64,000 bases of DNA, taken from IMG/VR virus record IMGVR_UViG_3300037225_001477, positions 1 to 64,000 of that record; one strand, given 5' to 3'. The DNA comes from a virus. Below, piece after piece: positions 26,950-34,097 of this stretch. A program made the position numbers and the translations under genes. Within the stretch, counting starts at the first letter, position 1, and every line of letters starts with the position of its first letter. The notes beneath the pieces are model-generated. The model made no database searches. It was not told the origin of the DNA and worked only from the letters and a program-made list of their open reading frames with translations.

Positions 26950-27711
26950 CTAAAAGGAAGATAAATCGTATAATACTTTTACTTCAAATCCAGACTGTAT
27001 AGTACCAGGGAGACTCACCATGCCCTGACTATTGTTCATAATATCTTGAATTTTTGTTGAATCCTTTTGGATTTCTTTCATTATTTCCATATAATTAAAA
27101 TGAATAGTATTTACTTTTATTAAAACATGATATCCACCATGAGTTTCAATGACAAAGAATTGAACATTTTTCTCTCTCAATACATTAAGGATAACTTGTA
27201 GTGATTTTATATCTTTAGCCCCATCAAAAAAATCAATATCTAAATCAATATAATGTTTAGTCCCCCTACTATGATGCATAGCAGTCATTAGATTATGTTG
27301 AACTCTTTTAAAGTAATCTGGTGATGATCCTCTGCCCAATGCTAATGCCATCATATTTTTTGTTGAATCCATGATGAACTCTTCATAGGCTTTAATAACA
27401 TCGCAGGGGTTGAAATTCATATACACTATCATAGCATCATTAGGATACGGTTCTCCCTCTAATGATATATAAGCGCCATCATTGCATTCATAACGTCTAA
27501 TGGTTCTTAAAAATAGATTCCAGTCTTTCTTTTCTATTAGTTTCCGTTCAAACATCTCTGAAGAACCATCAAGGATATCTCTCATATCCTCGGGTAAGTA
27601 CTTTTTACGGGCTGAAAGAGATATAAAGTAAACTTCATTATCATTCAGTGGAGGCAATATTATATCATAAAACGTATGTAATTCCTCTTCAGAATAAATG
27701 AATTTATACAT
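26950..27711 (-). CDS. primase-like (AEP fold) protein
   Basis: 253 residues. 'HYIDLDIDFF' supplies a DxD metal motif, 'ETHGGYHVLIK' the following G-x-H motif and 'MVSLPGTIQSG' a third conserved stretch, in the order of archaeo-eukaryotic primase-like domains. No zinc or helicase domain is attached. It could be a small primase or a nucleotide-handling relative. Confidence 0.5.
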   Translation of the reverse strand: MYKFIYSEEELHTFYDIILPPLNDNEVYFISLSARKKYLPEDMRDILDGSSEMFERKLIEKKDWNLFLRTIRRYECNDGAYISLEGEPYPNDAMIVYMNFNPCDVIKAYEEFIMDSTKNMMALALGRGSSPDYFKRVQHNLMTAMHHSRGTKHYIDLDIDFFDGAKDIKSLQVILNVLREKNVQFFVIETHGGYHVLIKVNTIHFNYMEIMKEIQKDSTKIQDIMNNSQGMVSLPGTIQSGFEVKVLYDLSSF

Positions 27712-27713
27712 AC

Positions 27714-28001
27714 TTACTCTCCTATTTTATCAGCAACAAACTCTTGGATAAAAGCAATAATACCATCAACTTCTTGAACCTCTTCTGGGTTTTGAATTGA
27801 ATTAACCCATTGCTTATATGCTTTTCTAATATGTAAAGGTTTCACTTCCAACTTTTCTGCTGTGTTCTTTATCATTTCTTTTTTAGAATTATTATAAACT
27901 TTTATAGACTCTTTCAATGCTTCTACTTCTTCATCAGAAGTATAAATACCTCTGAATAAATTCACTACCTCTGTCTGCATCTGTTCATCTAACTGTTTCA
28001 T
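27714..28001 (-). CDS. hypothetical helical protein
   Basis: 95 residues, AAGGAGTATT before ATG. 'EEVEALKESIKVYNNSKKEM' and 'KPLHIRKAYKQWVN' give a helical, possibly DNA-binding shape like small T4-type transcription accessory proteins; the match is weak. Confidence 0.55.
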   Translation of the reverse strand: MKQLDEQMQTEVVNLFRGIYTSDEEVEALKESIKVYNNSKKEMIKNTAEKLEVKPLHIRKAYKQWVNSIQNPEEVQEVDGIIAFIQEFVADKIGE

Positions 28002-28009
28002 AATACTCC

Positions 28010-28183
28010 TTATTTGTGTTTATTGAAAATTCTCAAAGCATAGTCTGCACGATTATCTGGTGCTGGTGCTAATATGTATGCTTGATGAGCCTCAAGTATA
28101 ATTTTAGTATCATACTTATTAAAATCAATCCCAGCAGTACTCATAGCTAATACAAAACTTTCTGTATATGTTTCATTCTTCAA
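28010..28183 (-). CDS. small hypothetical protein
   Basis: 57 residues from TTG 28183, which has GAGGAG 7 nt upstream; longer in-frame starts at 28219 lack a site. 'YDTKIILEAHQAYILAPAPD' and a basic C-terminus. Start is uncertain. Confidence 0.45.
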   Translation of the reverse strand: MKNETYTESFVLAMSTAGIDFNKYDTKIILEAHQAYILAPAPDNRADYALRIFNKHK

Positions 28184-28418
28184 TTTTAGGCTCCTCATAG
28201 AGTGGTGCAAACTTACCATTCGTCATGGTACCTACCACATCCATATTCACAACATAACTCTCATATTCTTGAAAGTCAAGTACTACCATATCTTTTGCTA
28301 TTCTGGCAGACTTTACTGTCAATTCCTGTTGTTGTACTCCCCCTGTGAGTAAGGGCATATAATAGATGACTTTTTTACCTATGAAGCTCTGGGCTATCTT
28401 GAATTTAGTTTCTAGCAT
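28173..28418 (-). CDS. hypothetical protein
   Basis: 81 residues, ATAAGGGAGC before ATG. Beta-rich: 'IGKKVIYYMPLLTGG', 'VVLDFQEYESYVV'. Not recognised. Confidence 0.6.
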   Translation of the reverse strand: MLETKFKIAQSFIGKKVIYYMPLLTGGVQQQELTVKSARIAKDMVVLDFQEYESYVVNMDVVGTMTNGKFAPLYEEPKIEE

Positions 28419-28600
28419 TATGCTCCCTTATATGCTGCATTTCTTATGTTCAAAACAGTATGAATAAACTTAGTGTGTACTTTGCTATATGAAAACCATT
28501 CACTATTATTATAAATATCATAAATATTAATATCTATATAGTCTCTATAGAATCCCTTTCTTATTCTATAAGGAGTAATATCTAGCTCATCTTTTATCAT
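28418..28600 (-). CDS. small hypothetical protein
   Basis: 60 residues, Tyr-rich (MIKDELDITPYRIRKGFYR). GGATGG before ATG. Overlaps next start by 1 nt. Confidence 0.5.
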   Translation of the reverse strand: MIKDELDITPYRIRKGFYRDYIDINIYDIYNNSEWFSYSKVHTKFIHTVLNIRNAAYKGA

Positions 28601-28614
28601 ATTCCATCCTTAAT

Positions 28615-28714
28615 AAAAATGGGGGCAGAATAAATGTAAGGTATTAAACCCTGATTTTACCTTTTCTGCCCCCGCAGCCATTAATCCTATGAATGCCATT
28701 CAAGGCAGGATTAG
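28615..28714 (-). terminator. terminator hairpin plus second stem-loop
   Basis: Minus strand GGGGGCAGAA pairs with TTCTGCCCCC across about 36 nt that contain an inner AAGGTA/TACCTT stem, followed by ATTTTTATT. Just before it, TAATCCT/AGGATTA forms a second hairpin (28683-28714). Probably ends the 28718 operon; the extra hairpin may protect or regulate the RNA. Confidence 0.65.
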
Positions 28715-28717
28715 CTA

Positions 28718-29146
28718 TCAATAAGGTTTATCAGGGTTCACCTTCTTTACCTTATTTAGTATGTCCCAGAAAGACTGGGGTAAGTATACGTTCTCAAGTA
28801 TAGCTGCTTTCTCAAAGAGGGTAGCAATCTTATCAGGCTTGTAATGTGCTCGTCCACACCCTATCTCAGTGACAAGAAATGTCTTGTCAGGAGTATCTTT
28901 GGCATACTGTGTAAACTGCTCCACATATCCTTGTATTATCTCAATAGAAAGTGTTTCAATATACCTATCCCTCGTTGGAATCCCATAGGATTGCCCTTGG
29001 ATGCCTATTCCTTGCCCCTGAATGGCTCCAAAGTGCTCCTTGGCATATAAAGCAGCCCCTGCACCATGGGAGCCCCTTTCGTTAGAACCAAAGACAAATA
29101 TTTCATTGAATTGGAGTTCTTTTATGTTATCAGATGCTATTCTCAT
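28718..29146 (-). CDS. macro-domain-like protein (FGSN...HGAGAA family)
   Basis: 142 residues. 'FVFGSNERGSHGAGAALYA', 'GQSYGIPTRD' and 'FLVTEIGCGRA' are the landmarks of a small phage/bacterial family related in fold to ADP-ribose-binding macro domains. Preceded by TAGGAGGATAGT and its own promoter. Fits an ADP-ribose/NAD theme with the Nudix, NADAR and transferase-like genes. Confidence 0.65.
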   Translation of the reverse strand: MRIASDNIKELQFNEIFVFGSNERGSHGAGAALYAKEHFGAIQGQGIGIQGQSYGIPTRDRYIETLSIEIIQGYVEQFTQYAKDTPDKTFLVTEIGCGRAHYKPDKIATLFEKAAILENVYLPQSFWDILNKVKKVNPDKPY

Positions 29147-29147
29147 A

Positions 29148-29582
29148 CTATCCTCCTAGATACGGTTGAATTGCCCTATACAATCTAGGTATAGTATACT
29201 CTTTAACTTTAATAATGTCAACCCATTCAAATTTATCAATTTCAGGAAAAGGCTCAAAATATCCATAATTACTAAAATCACGTTGAGGATCATATTCTAC
29301 CATAGAATCACAATGTAAATTTGTATACTGTTCTGGAGCTTCATATTTGAACAGATAGAGGATTTTATGGGGGCCATAGTCTCGAAAGCCTATTTCTTTA
29401 ATAGCATCTTTATTTTCTATTTTTAACGAGGTTTCTTCATACAGTTCTCGTTCTGCTGCTTCAAGAAAGTTCTCACCTTCGTCTTTTAGTCCTTTAGGGA
29501 TATCCCCGTGATTCTGGTGTGTTACCCTCCCAAGAAGGAGAGTATTTTTACAGGTGAGAATAAAGCCACAACTAATGCTCAT
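29148..29582 (-). CDS. Nudix hydrolase
   Basis: 144 residues. The Nudix box is complete: 'GLKDEGENFLEAAERELYEE' then 'TSLKI' (GX5EX7REUXEEXGU). Substrates of the family are nucleoside diphosphate derivatives such as ADP-ribose, NADH or capped RNA. ATG has no Shine-Dalgarno but ACTAATTTAGA stands exactly 11 nt upstream, overlapping the methyltransferase stop. Confidence 0.85.
   Translation of the reverse strand: MSISCGFILTCKNTLLLGRVTHQNHGDIPKGLKDEGENFLEAAERELYEETSLKIENKDAIKEIGFRDYGPHKILYLFKYEAPEQYTNLHCDSMVEYDPQRDFSNYGYFEPFPEIDKFEWVDIIKVKEYTIPRLYRAIQPYLGG
29193..29221 (-). promoter_or_regulatory. sigma70-type promoter inside Nudix gene
   Basis: TTGACA (29216-29221), 17 nt, TATACT (29193-29198). 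Would drive the 28718 gene from within the Nudix coding end. Confidence 0.65.
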
Positions 29583-29588
29583 TCTAAA

Positions 29589-30623
29589 TTAGTCCAACTC
29601 AAAAGGATTTTTTTGGTTTGCTAATAGCAGATTAGATATAATTCTATAAGCTAAAGCAAAATCAATTCTTTTTCTAGCATAGGACACAGTAGAATTTCTA
29701 AAATTAGTTAAAAATAGGCTATGATACCTTTCCCTATATCTTTCTAAAGTTTTATTAAATTTCCATATTATATTTAATTCTTCTAAGTAAGTTAGCCTTT
29801 TAGAAAACACTAAAGTAGCAAATCCTCTATCTGTACTTTTACCATAAAAATGATCAGGCTCATACTCTAGTCTAATCCTACCTTTAGTAGACCCAGAGTC
29901 TATAGCATATAACTTGATATTGCTAATATACCCAGAGGATTCCTTATCTTTTAATAGTCTACTTATCTTTACCCCACTCTTAGGTAGATTATATATTTCA
30001 TTACCTATAGTATAACTATTCTCCTCTAAAATCTGTATATTTTTATTCTCCAATGAGGGAAAAAAAGTAAAAGAAACAGAAGAAGGTAACTCTGCAAAAG
30101 ACTTTTCTACAAAGGAAAATGAACATATAGTATAGGTTGTATCCGAAAATATTTGTTCTTCAAAAACATTTACTTTTATTACTCTGTAATTGTTTAAGAA
30201 TTGATTTCTTACTGAACCATCTCTACAAGAAAAGAAGTTAAGAGGAACTACTAAAACCCCTCCTTTACACCCAATAATAGTTTTTATTGATATTTTATAT
30301 AAATCGTCTAATTGATACTTATTAAAAAGCATTTTATTTTTAGTTTTATTCTTGGCTAAATATGGTGGATTTGTTAATATCCACTTGTTTTTGTAATTAG
30401 GAGGATTTAATAAAGTATCTTGTCTTATTGTAGTACCTCTTTTAGGATCAATATCATATTCTTCAATTACAGAGAAGGGAAGGAGACGTATTAAATCCCC
30501 TTCCCCTGCAAAAGGGTCTACAATAGTAGCAGTACTGGGAAAAATAGATAATAGATTTCCTACAATGTACTCTGCATTTTTTGTATAGAATTGACCTAAT
30601 TCTTTTTTTTCAGTACTGCTCAT
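29589..30623 (-). CDS. DNA N6-adenine methyltransferase
   Basis: 344 residues. 'GQFYTK' near the N-terminus, 'IVDPFAGEGDLI' (SAM site, motif I) and 'WILTNPPYLAKN' (catalytic NPPY, motif IV) identify a gamma-type amino-methyltransferase. Recognition sequence cannot be read. It is 3 nt from a probable restriction endonuclease, suggesting a complete restriction-modification pair. Confidence 0.85.
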   Translation of the reverse strand: MSSTEKKELGQFYTKNAEYIVGNLLSIFPSTATIVDPFAGEGDLIRLLPFSVIEEYDIDPKRGTTIRQDTLLNPPNYKNKWILTNPPYLAKNKTKNKMLFNKYQLDDLYKISIKTIIGCKGGVLVVPLNFFSCRDGSVRNQFLNNYRVIKVNVFEEQIFSDTTYTICSFSFVEKSFAELPSSVSFTFFPSLENKNIQILEENSYTIGNEIYNLPKSGVKISRLLKDKESSGYISNIKLYAIDSGSTKGRIRLEYEPDHFYGKSTDRGFATLVFSKRLTYLEELNIIWKFNKTLERYRERYHSLFLTNFRNSTVSYARKRIDFALAYRIISNLLLANQKNPFELD

Positions 30624-30626
30624 AAC

Positions 30627-31340
30627 TTATGCTAGTTTTTCAATAAAAGTGGAAAGATCATTGATTGATAATGCCACTACCCGTGTAGTACCAAAATTCC
30701 TGTTAAGAAACTCTATTCTTTCTTTAGTATAGTACTCCCCATCTACCAAAGCAAGAAAATACATTGAAGGTGACTTATTGAGTTTAGCATACATCATAAA
30801 ATTTGCCATTTCTATTTCATAGTCCTTCTGTGCTCCTCCTACTTCTTTAGTAAACTTTTGAGAAGAAATTACTGTAGTATTTCCTACCTGAAAGCCAAAA
30901 TCAAGGGCTTTAGTAATGTTGTTTTCAGATTTATCTTCCTTGAAAACAATCTCCCCCTCTTCTATATAGAGAGCATCAGAACCAAGATCAGGAAGTTTAA
31001 AGGAAGGATAATCATAAAGAGGAATCATATTATATTTTTTACTGAGTTTATTAATCCACTTTTCTGCTTCTTTTTCATGAGGCTTCTGTCGGGTTGGATT
31101 AACTGCCAATGCTATTGCTAGATGTATATTATTAGCTGCTTCTGCCCTAAGAGTCTCTACAGTAGAGTTCTCTGGTAAGGAATTCTTATTCCTATCTAGA
31201 TACTGTGATATCTTTTTTGTTGATTCCTCAGAATCTAGCTCCTCTTTAAATGTCTGAACATTTAGTGCTCTTTGTTCTCTAACCTGTTTGTTGACTACAC
31301 TTGTAAAATCTTTCATTTCTTCCTCCAGTAAATCTGTCAT
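30627..31340 (-). CDS. probable type II restriction endonuclease
   Basis: 237 residues. 'LGSDALYIEEGEIVFKEDKS' can supply a D...ExK-type site, and 'KFTKEVGGAQKDYEIEM' matches the GGAQ...E stretch seen in several type II enzymes of the restriction fold. Its position next to a methyltransferase supports the call. ATG 31340 follows AGGAAG; the upstream frame to 31382 is discounted. Confidence 0.55.
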   Translation of the reverse strand: MTDLLEEEMKDFTSVVNKQVREQRALNVQTFKEELDSEESTKKISQYLDRNKNSLPENSTVETLRAEAANNIHLAIALAVNPTRQKPHEKEAEKWINKLSKKYNMIPLYDYPSFKLPDLGSDALYIEEGEIVFKEDKSENNITKALDFGFQVGNTTVISSQKFTKEVGGAQKDYEIEMANFMMYAKLNKSPSMYFLALVDGEYYTKERIEFLNRNFGTTRVVALSINDLSTFIEKLA

Positions 31341-31373
31341 AAAACTTCCTATAACCTCAACGAGGTTTAATAC

Positions 31374-31403
31374 AATATACATCTATATTGTAAACAAAGT
31401 CAA
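31374..31403 (-). promoter_or_regulatory. sigma70-type promoter for restriction-modification genes
   Basis: TTGACT (31398-31403), 18 nt spacer, TATATT (31374-31379). Confidence 0.6.
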
Positions 31404-31615
31404 GCTCCTGTTTTTATTTTTATCATCTGTCCCACAGGCTGCTCTGGATACTCATCCTTGCACACTGTAAATACTCCTTCTACAGCCATTATATTATATC
31501 TCACATCTTTATGTGAAACAATAATACCATCAGCCTTAAAATGGTTGAGAAAGGTAGCCACACATGATGCTAAAATATAAATAGCATCATTAGGATTCAA
31601 GTCTACTTTTTCCAT
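31400..31615 (-). CDS. hypothetical protein
   Basis: 71 residues, ATG 31615 after TTTAGGAGTTAT; the binding site lies just downstream of the tRNA-Ser gene. 'NDAIYILASCVATFLNHFKAD'. Not recognised. Confidence 0.55.
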   Translation of the reverse strand: MEKVDLNPNDAIYILASCVATFLNHFKADGIIVSHKDVRYNIMAVEGVFTVCKDEYPEQPVGQMIKIKTGA

Positions 31616-31629
31616 ATAACTCCTAAATT

Positions 31630-31714
31630 CGGAAGTAGGAGGTCTCGATCCCCATACCTTTTCAGGCACAATCGCATTTCAAGTGCGTTCCAGAACCCCA
31701 CTGGTTCGACTTCC
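31630..31714 (-). tRNA. tRNA-Ser(UGA)
   Basis: Acceptor GGAAGT/ACTTCC, anticodon loop CTTGAAA between CGCA/TGCG, long variable arm with GCCT/AGGT, T-loop ATCGAGA, discriminator G. No encoded CCA. Confidence 0.8.
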
Positions 31715-31743
31715 CTGTAACGAAACATAAGAGATTCATCCAT

Positions 31744-31754
31744 ACTAATTTAGT
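31744..31754 (+). promoter_or_regulatory. late-type motif, 11 nt before ATG 31755
   Basis: ACTAATTTAGT then ATG; no Shine-Dalgarno. Confidence 0.5.
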
Positions 31755-32375
31755 ATGCTGAAATACCGTTGTTCCGTTTGTTCACAATCCTTTGAAACTT
31801 CTCAGAAACTGGCTAGTCACGTAGTATGTACACACAAACCACATCGACTTCTATCAAAAGTAATTCAACAAAGTAATATTGAGAAATATTTACAGAATCC
31901 TTTTTACTGTAAAAACTGTAATCAGTTAATTTCATATTCTCAGTATAAACAAGCAAAACATTTCCCCTCTTTTTGCTCTCATTCCTGTTCAGCCTCCTTT
32001 AGTAATAAGCACAAAACAAAAGGAACCCGCATATCTAAAGTAGAAAAGTATCTTCAAAATTCCCTTCTCTCATTATATCCCACTACTATTTTTCTTTTTA
32101 ATAATAAACAAACCATAGGTTCAGAATTAGATATTTATCTTCCTCAATATTCCCTTGCATTTGAACTTAATGGCATATTCCATTACGAACCTATTTTTGG
32201 AAAAGAAAAACTATCCTCAATACAAAGCAATGATAATAATAAATTTAAAGAGTGCCAAATAAATAATATCTCTCTTTGCATTATAGATGTTTCTTCTCAA
32301 CGCCATTTTACCAAAGAATCCTCCTTAAAGTATTTATCTATTATTAAATCCATAATAGATAGTAGGCTTCGATAA
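31755..32375 (+). CDS. zinc-finger endonuclease, probable homing type
   Basis: 206 residues on the strand opposite its neighbours. A C2H2-like finger (CSVC...H....H) is followed by CKNC/C..HSC metal sites. A Vsr/PD-(D/E)xK-like core comes last: 'GSELDIYLPQYSLAFELNG', 'IFHYEPIFG', 'SLCIIDVS'. This is the arrangement of free-standing endonucleases. Inserted between a tRNA-Ser and a membrane-protein gene. Confidence 0.65.
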   Translation: MLKYRCSVCSQSFETSQKLASHVVCTHKPHRLLSKVIQQSNIEKYLQNPFYCKNCNQLISYSQYKQAKHFPSFCSHSCSASFSNKHKTKGTRISKVEKYLQNSLLSLYPTTIFLFNNKQTIGSELDIYLPQYSLAFELNGIFHYEPIFGKEKLSSIQSNDNNKFKECQINNISLCIIDVSSQRHFTKESSLKYLSIIKSIIDSRLR

Positions 32376-32377
32376 CT

Positions 32378-32566
32378 TTACTTCTTCAATATACTCTTTA
32401 GTTCCTTCATTGTAGCTACTACAAATAAGAATACAGGAACTAATAATATTAATCCACTAAAACGAACAATAAGACTATCAAAATCCATTAACTGTGGTAT
32501 TACAAATAAAATAAGAATAAGTATTACCACCAGATATTCAAATACTCTCAAAATAGATTCTCTCAT
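32378..32566 (-). CDS. small membrane protein
   Basis: 62 residues with two hydrophobic segments ('LVVILILILFVIPQL' and 'LIVRFSGLILLVPVFLFVV') and a basic C-terminus. ATG overlaps the nucleotidase stop. Confidence 0.6.
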   Translation of the reverse strand: MRESILRVFEYLVVILILILFVIPQLMDFDSLIVRFSGLILLVPVFLFVVATMKELKSILKK

Positions 32567-33126
32567 TTCATTTCCTTTTCAATCTTTTGTAAAATCCCTG
32601 GAACTACATTCCAGTTTGAAAATCTATAATCAGGATTACAATTCTTATTGTAAGGCTGATCATGGCATATAGTATACATAACTGAATTACATTTGTCAAT
32701 AGTCTCTGGCTTATCTTCAATAATAACATCCCCAGGGATTTCCCATTTTTTCTTACAGAGTATAATCTGATGAGAATCAATGAAATTAAAATACTTTTTC
32801 ATCCATTTTATTTTATCTATTTTATATTTATCATCCTCGCTCCAAGGAGCAGTAGCGATGAATATATTATATTTTTTATTCAATTCTTTCATTACAGGAA
32901 TAGCAGTTTTATCAGGAGGAATTGTAGCCCAAAAATTCATATTAACACAAATATTATCCATTATTTTTTTACCTTTTTCAGGGGCTATAATGAACTTATC
33001 TATTTCCCAATCGCCATTATGGGTATATTCATACTCATCAAAATCATAGCCTAAATTTTTTACCCAGGCAATGAAATGATCATTCCAGAGATTAAGAACT
33101 CCATCCATATCCACCAGTATTCTCAT
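32563..33126 (-). CDS. 5'(3')-deoxyribonucleotidase-like HAD phosphatase
   Basis: 187 residues. 'ILVDMDGVLNLWNDHF' is HAD motif I, 'IFIATAPWS' motif II, 'VIIEDKPETI' motif IV. It belongs to the nucleotide-monophosphatase branch often found in phages. ATG 33126 follows AGGAAGG, directly downstream of the tRNA-Cys gene; the frame extending into the tRNA is not coding. Confidence 0.8.
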   Translation of the reverse strand: MRILVDMDGVLNLWNDHFIAWVKNLGYDFDEYEYTHNGDWEIDKFIIAPEKGKKIMDNICVNMNFWATIPPDKTAIPVMKELNKKYNIFIATAPWSEDDKYKIDKIKWMKKYFNFIDSHQIILCKKKWEIPGDVIIEDKPETIDKCNSVMYTICHDQPYNKNCNPDYRFSNWNVVPGILQKIEKEMK

Positions 33127-33138
33127 TATCCTTCCTTT

Positions 33139-33222
33139 AGGTCCCAGAGGGATTTGAACCCCCGATCCTTTCGGAACCCTCCGATTTGCAGTCGGGGGCC
33201 TTTCCAACTTGGCTATGGAACC
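33139..33222 (-). tRNA. tRNA-Cys(GCA) with long variable arm
   Basis: Acceptor GGTTCCA/TGGGACC, D stem GCC/GGC, anticodon loop CTGCAAA on CCGA/TCGG, T stem GGGGG/CCCTC with loop TTCAAAT, discriminator U (expected for Cys). About 16 nt between anticodon and T stems form a CC/GG arm; normal tRNA-Cys has 4-5. Confidence 0.75.
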
Positions 33223-33228
33223 ATTTAT

Positions 33229-33525
33229 TTAGTCAAAAATTGATAGTCCTTTATGTTTCATTTCACCAAAGGGAGCATCGGTGATATATTCCATTAACTC
33301 CTCATCATCATAGATAATAATATCTCCAATCATAAAACGAGAAACACTACCAAAATATATGAAAGGAACTTTATCTTTTGTACCTATAAAAATAGGATGA
33401 ATCCACATATGCTCATCATCTTCTCCTAAATAGAGAGCATAGTTTTTATTTTCTTTAGGGGCTTTGAGAGAATAAAACTCTTGAGCAGCAGTTCTGATAA
33501 AATACTGAATTAATTCTACTTTCAT
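33229..33525 (-). CDS. hypothetical protein
   Basis: 98 residues, MKVELIQYFIRTAAQ. Start overlaps the next gene's stop. Contains 'LGEDDEHMWIHPIF'. Not recognised. Confidence 0.55.
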   Translation of the reverse strand: MKVELIQYFIRTAAQEFYSLKAPKENKNYALYLGEDDEHMWIHPIFIGTKDKVPFIYFGSVSRFMIGDIIIYDDEELMEYITDAPFGEMKHKGLSIFD

Positions 33526-33830
33526 AATCTAAGCTCTCCTTCTATAGGCGTAATAGGAATAGTAGCATCTACTAACTCATACTGGGATATATCAATAAAT
33601 TGTAGTTGTTCTAATTTTTCTTCAGCTTCCTTTACTTCCAATTTAGCTTTATTTAAAGCATAATCATAGAGTATCTTTACTGCTTCCTTTAGTTGTAATT
33701 CTTCACAACTGATTCTATAGCGGGAGCACCACTCTCTTGGAATCATCATATCTGCCTTTTCTATCCTTCGTCCTTTAATGGCATAGATTTTTCCTACATC
33801 AGAATAAATTTCGATTTCATAGATAATCAT
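33522..33830 (-). CDS. hypothetical protein
   Basis: 102 residues; ATG 33830 after GGAGTGAAT, immediately downstream of tRNA-Ser. Helical middle 'AKLEVKEAEEKLEQLQF'. Confidence 0.55.
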   Translation of the reverse strand: MIIYEIEIYSDVGKIYAIKGRRIEKADMMIPREWCSRYRISCEELQLKEAVKILYDYALNKAKLEVKEAEEKLEQLQFIDISQYELVDATIPITPIEGELRL

Positions 33831-33842
33831 ATTCACTCCTTA

Positions 33843-33927
33843 CGGAAGGTGCAGGTAACGATCCTGCTCTAGTTTAACCTAGCTCTCAGTTTAGCAAACT
33901 GGGCCGATTCCTATCCGGCAACCTTCC
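33843..33927 (-). tRNA. tRNA-Ser(GCU)
   Basis: Acceptor GGAAGGT/ACCTTCC, D stem GCCG/CGGC, anticodon loop TTGCTAA, long variable arm, T stem GCAGG/CCTGC with unusual loop ATCGTTA, discriminator G. Confidence 0.85.
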
Positions 33928-34097
33928 TTAATTTTTTTAGTGTATTACCACCCCCACATTTTTTAGTATTCTTATACTCACAATGTGCACATGCTGAAAG
34001 TCCTTCGAATTGAATTCCCCAGCAGTCAGAAGTTAATGTGCTTTGATCTATAACTTTTACATTAAGCCCTTCTTTAGCTAAATTTCCATACATCATA
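33911..34097 (-). CDS. small cysteine-cluster protein ending inside a tRNA gene
   Basis: 61 residues, start at ATG 34097 with GGAGG 6 nt upstream. Cys/His cluster 'CWGIQFEGLSACAHCEY' and 'KKCGGG'. The last codons and TAG stop are the 5' end of tRNA-Ser(GCU), a 17 nt overlap. Confidence 0.6.

Noticed and set aside
33127-33207. N-terminal extension of the HAD phosphatase into the tRNA-Cys gene.
   Set aside because: It translates the tRNA; the real start at 33126 has AGGAAGG.
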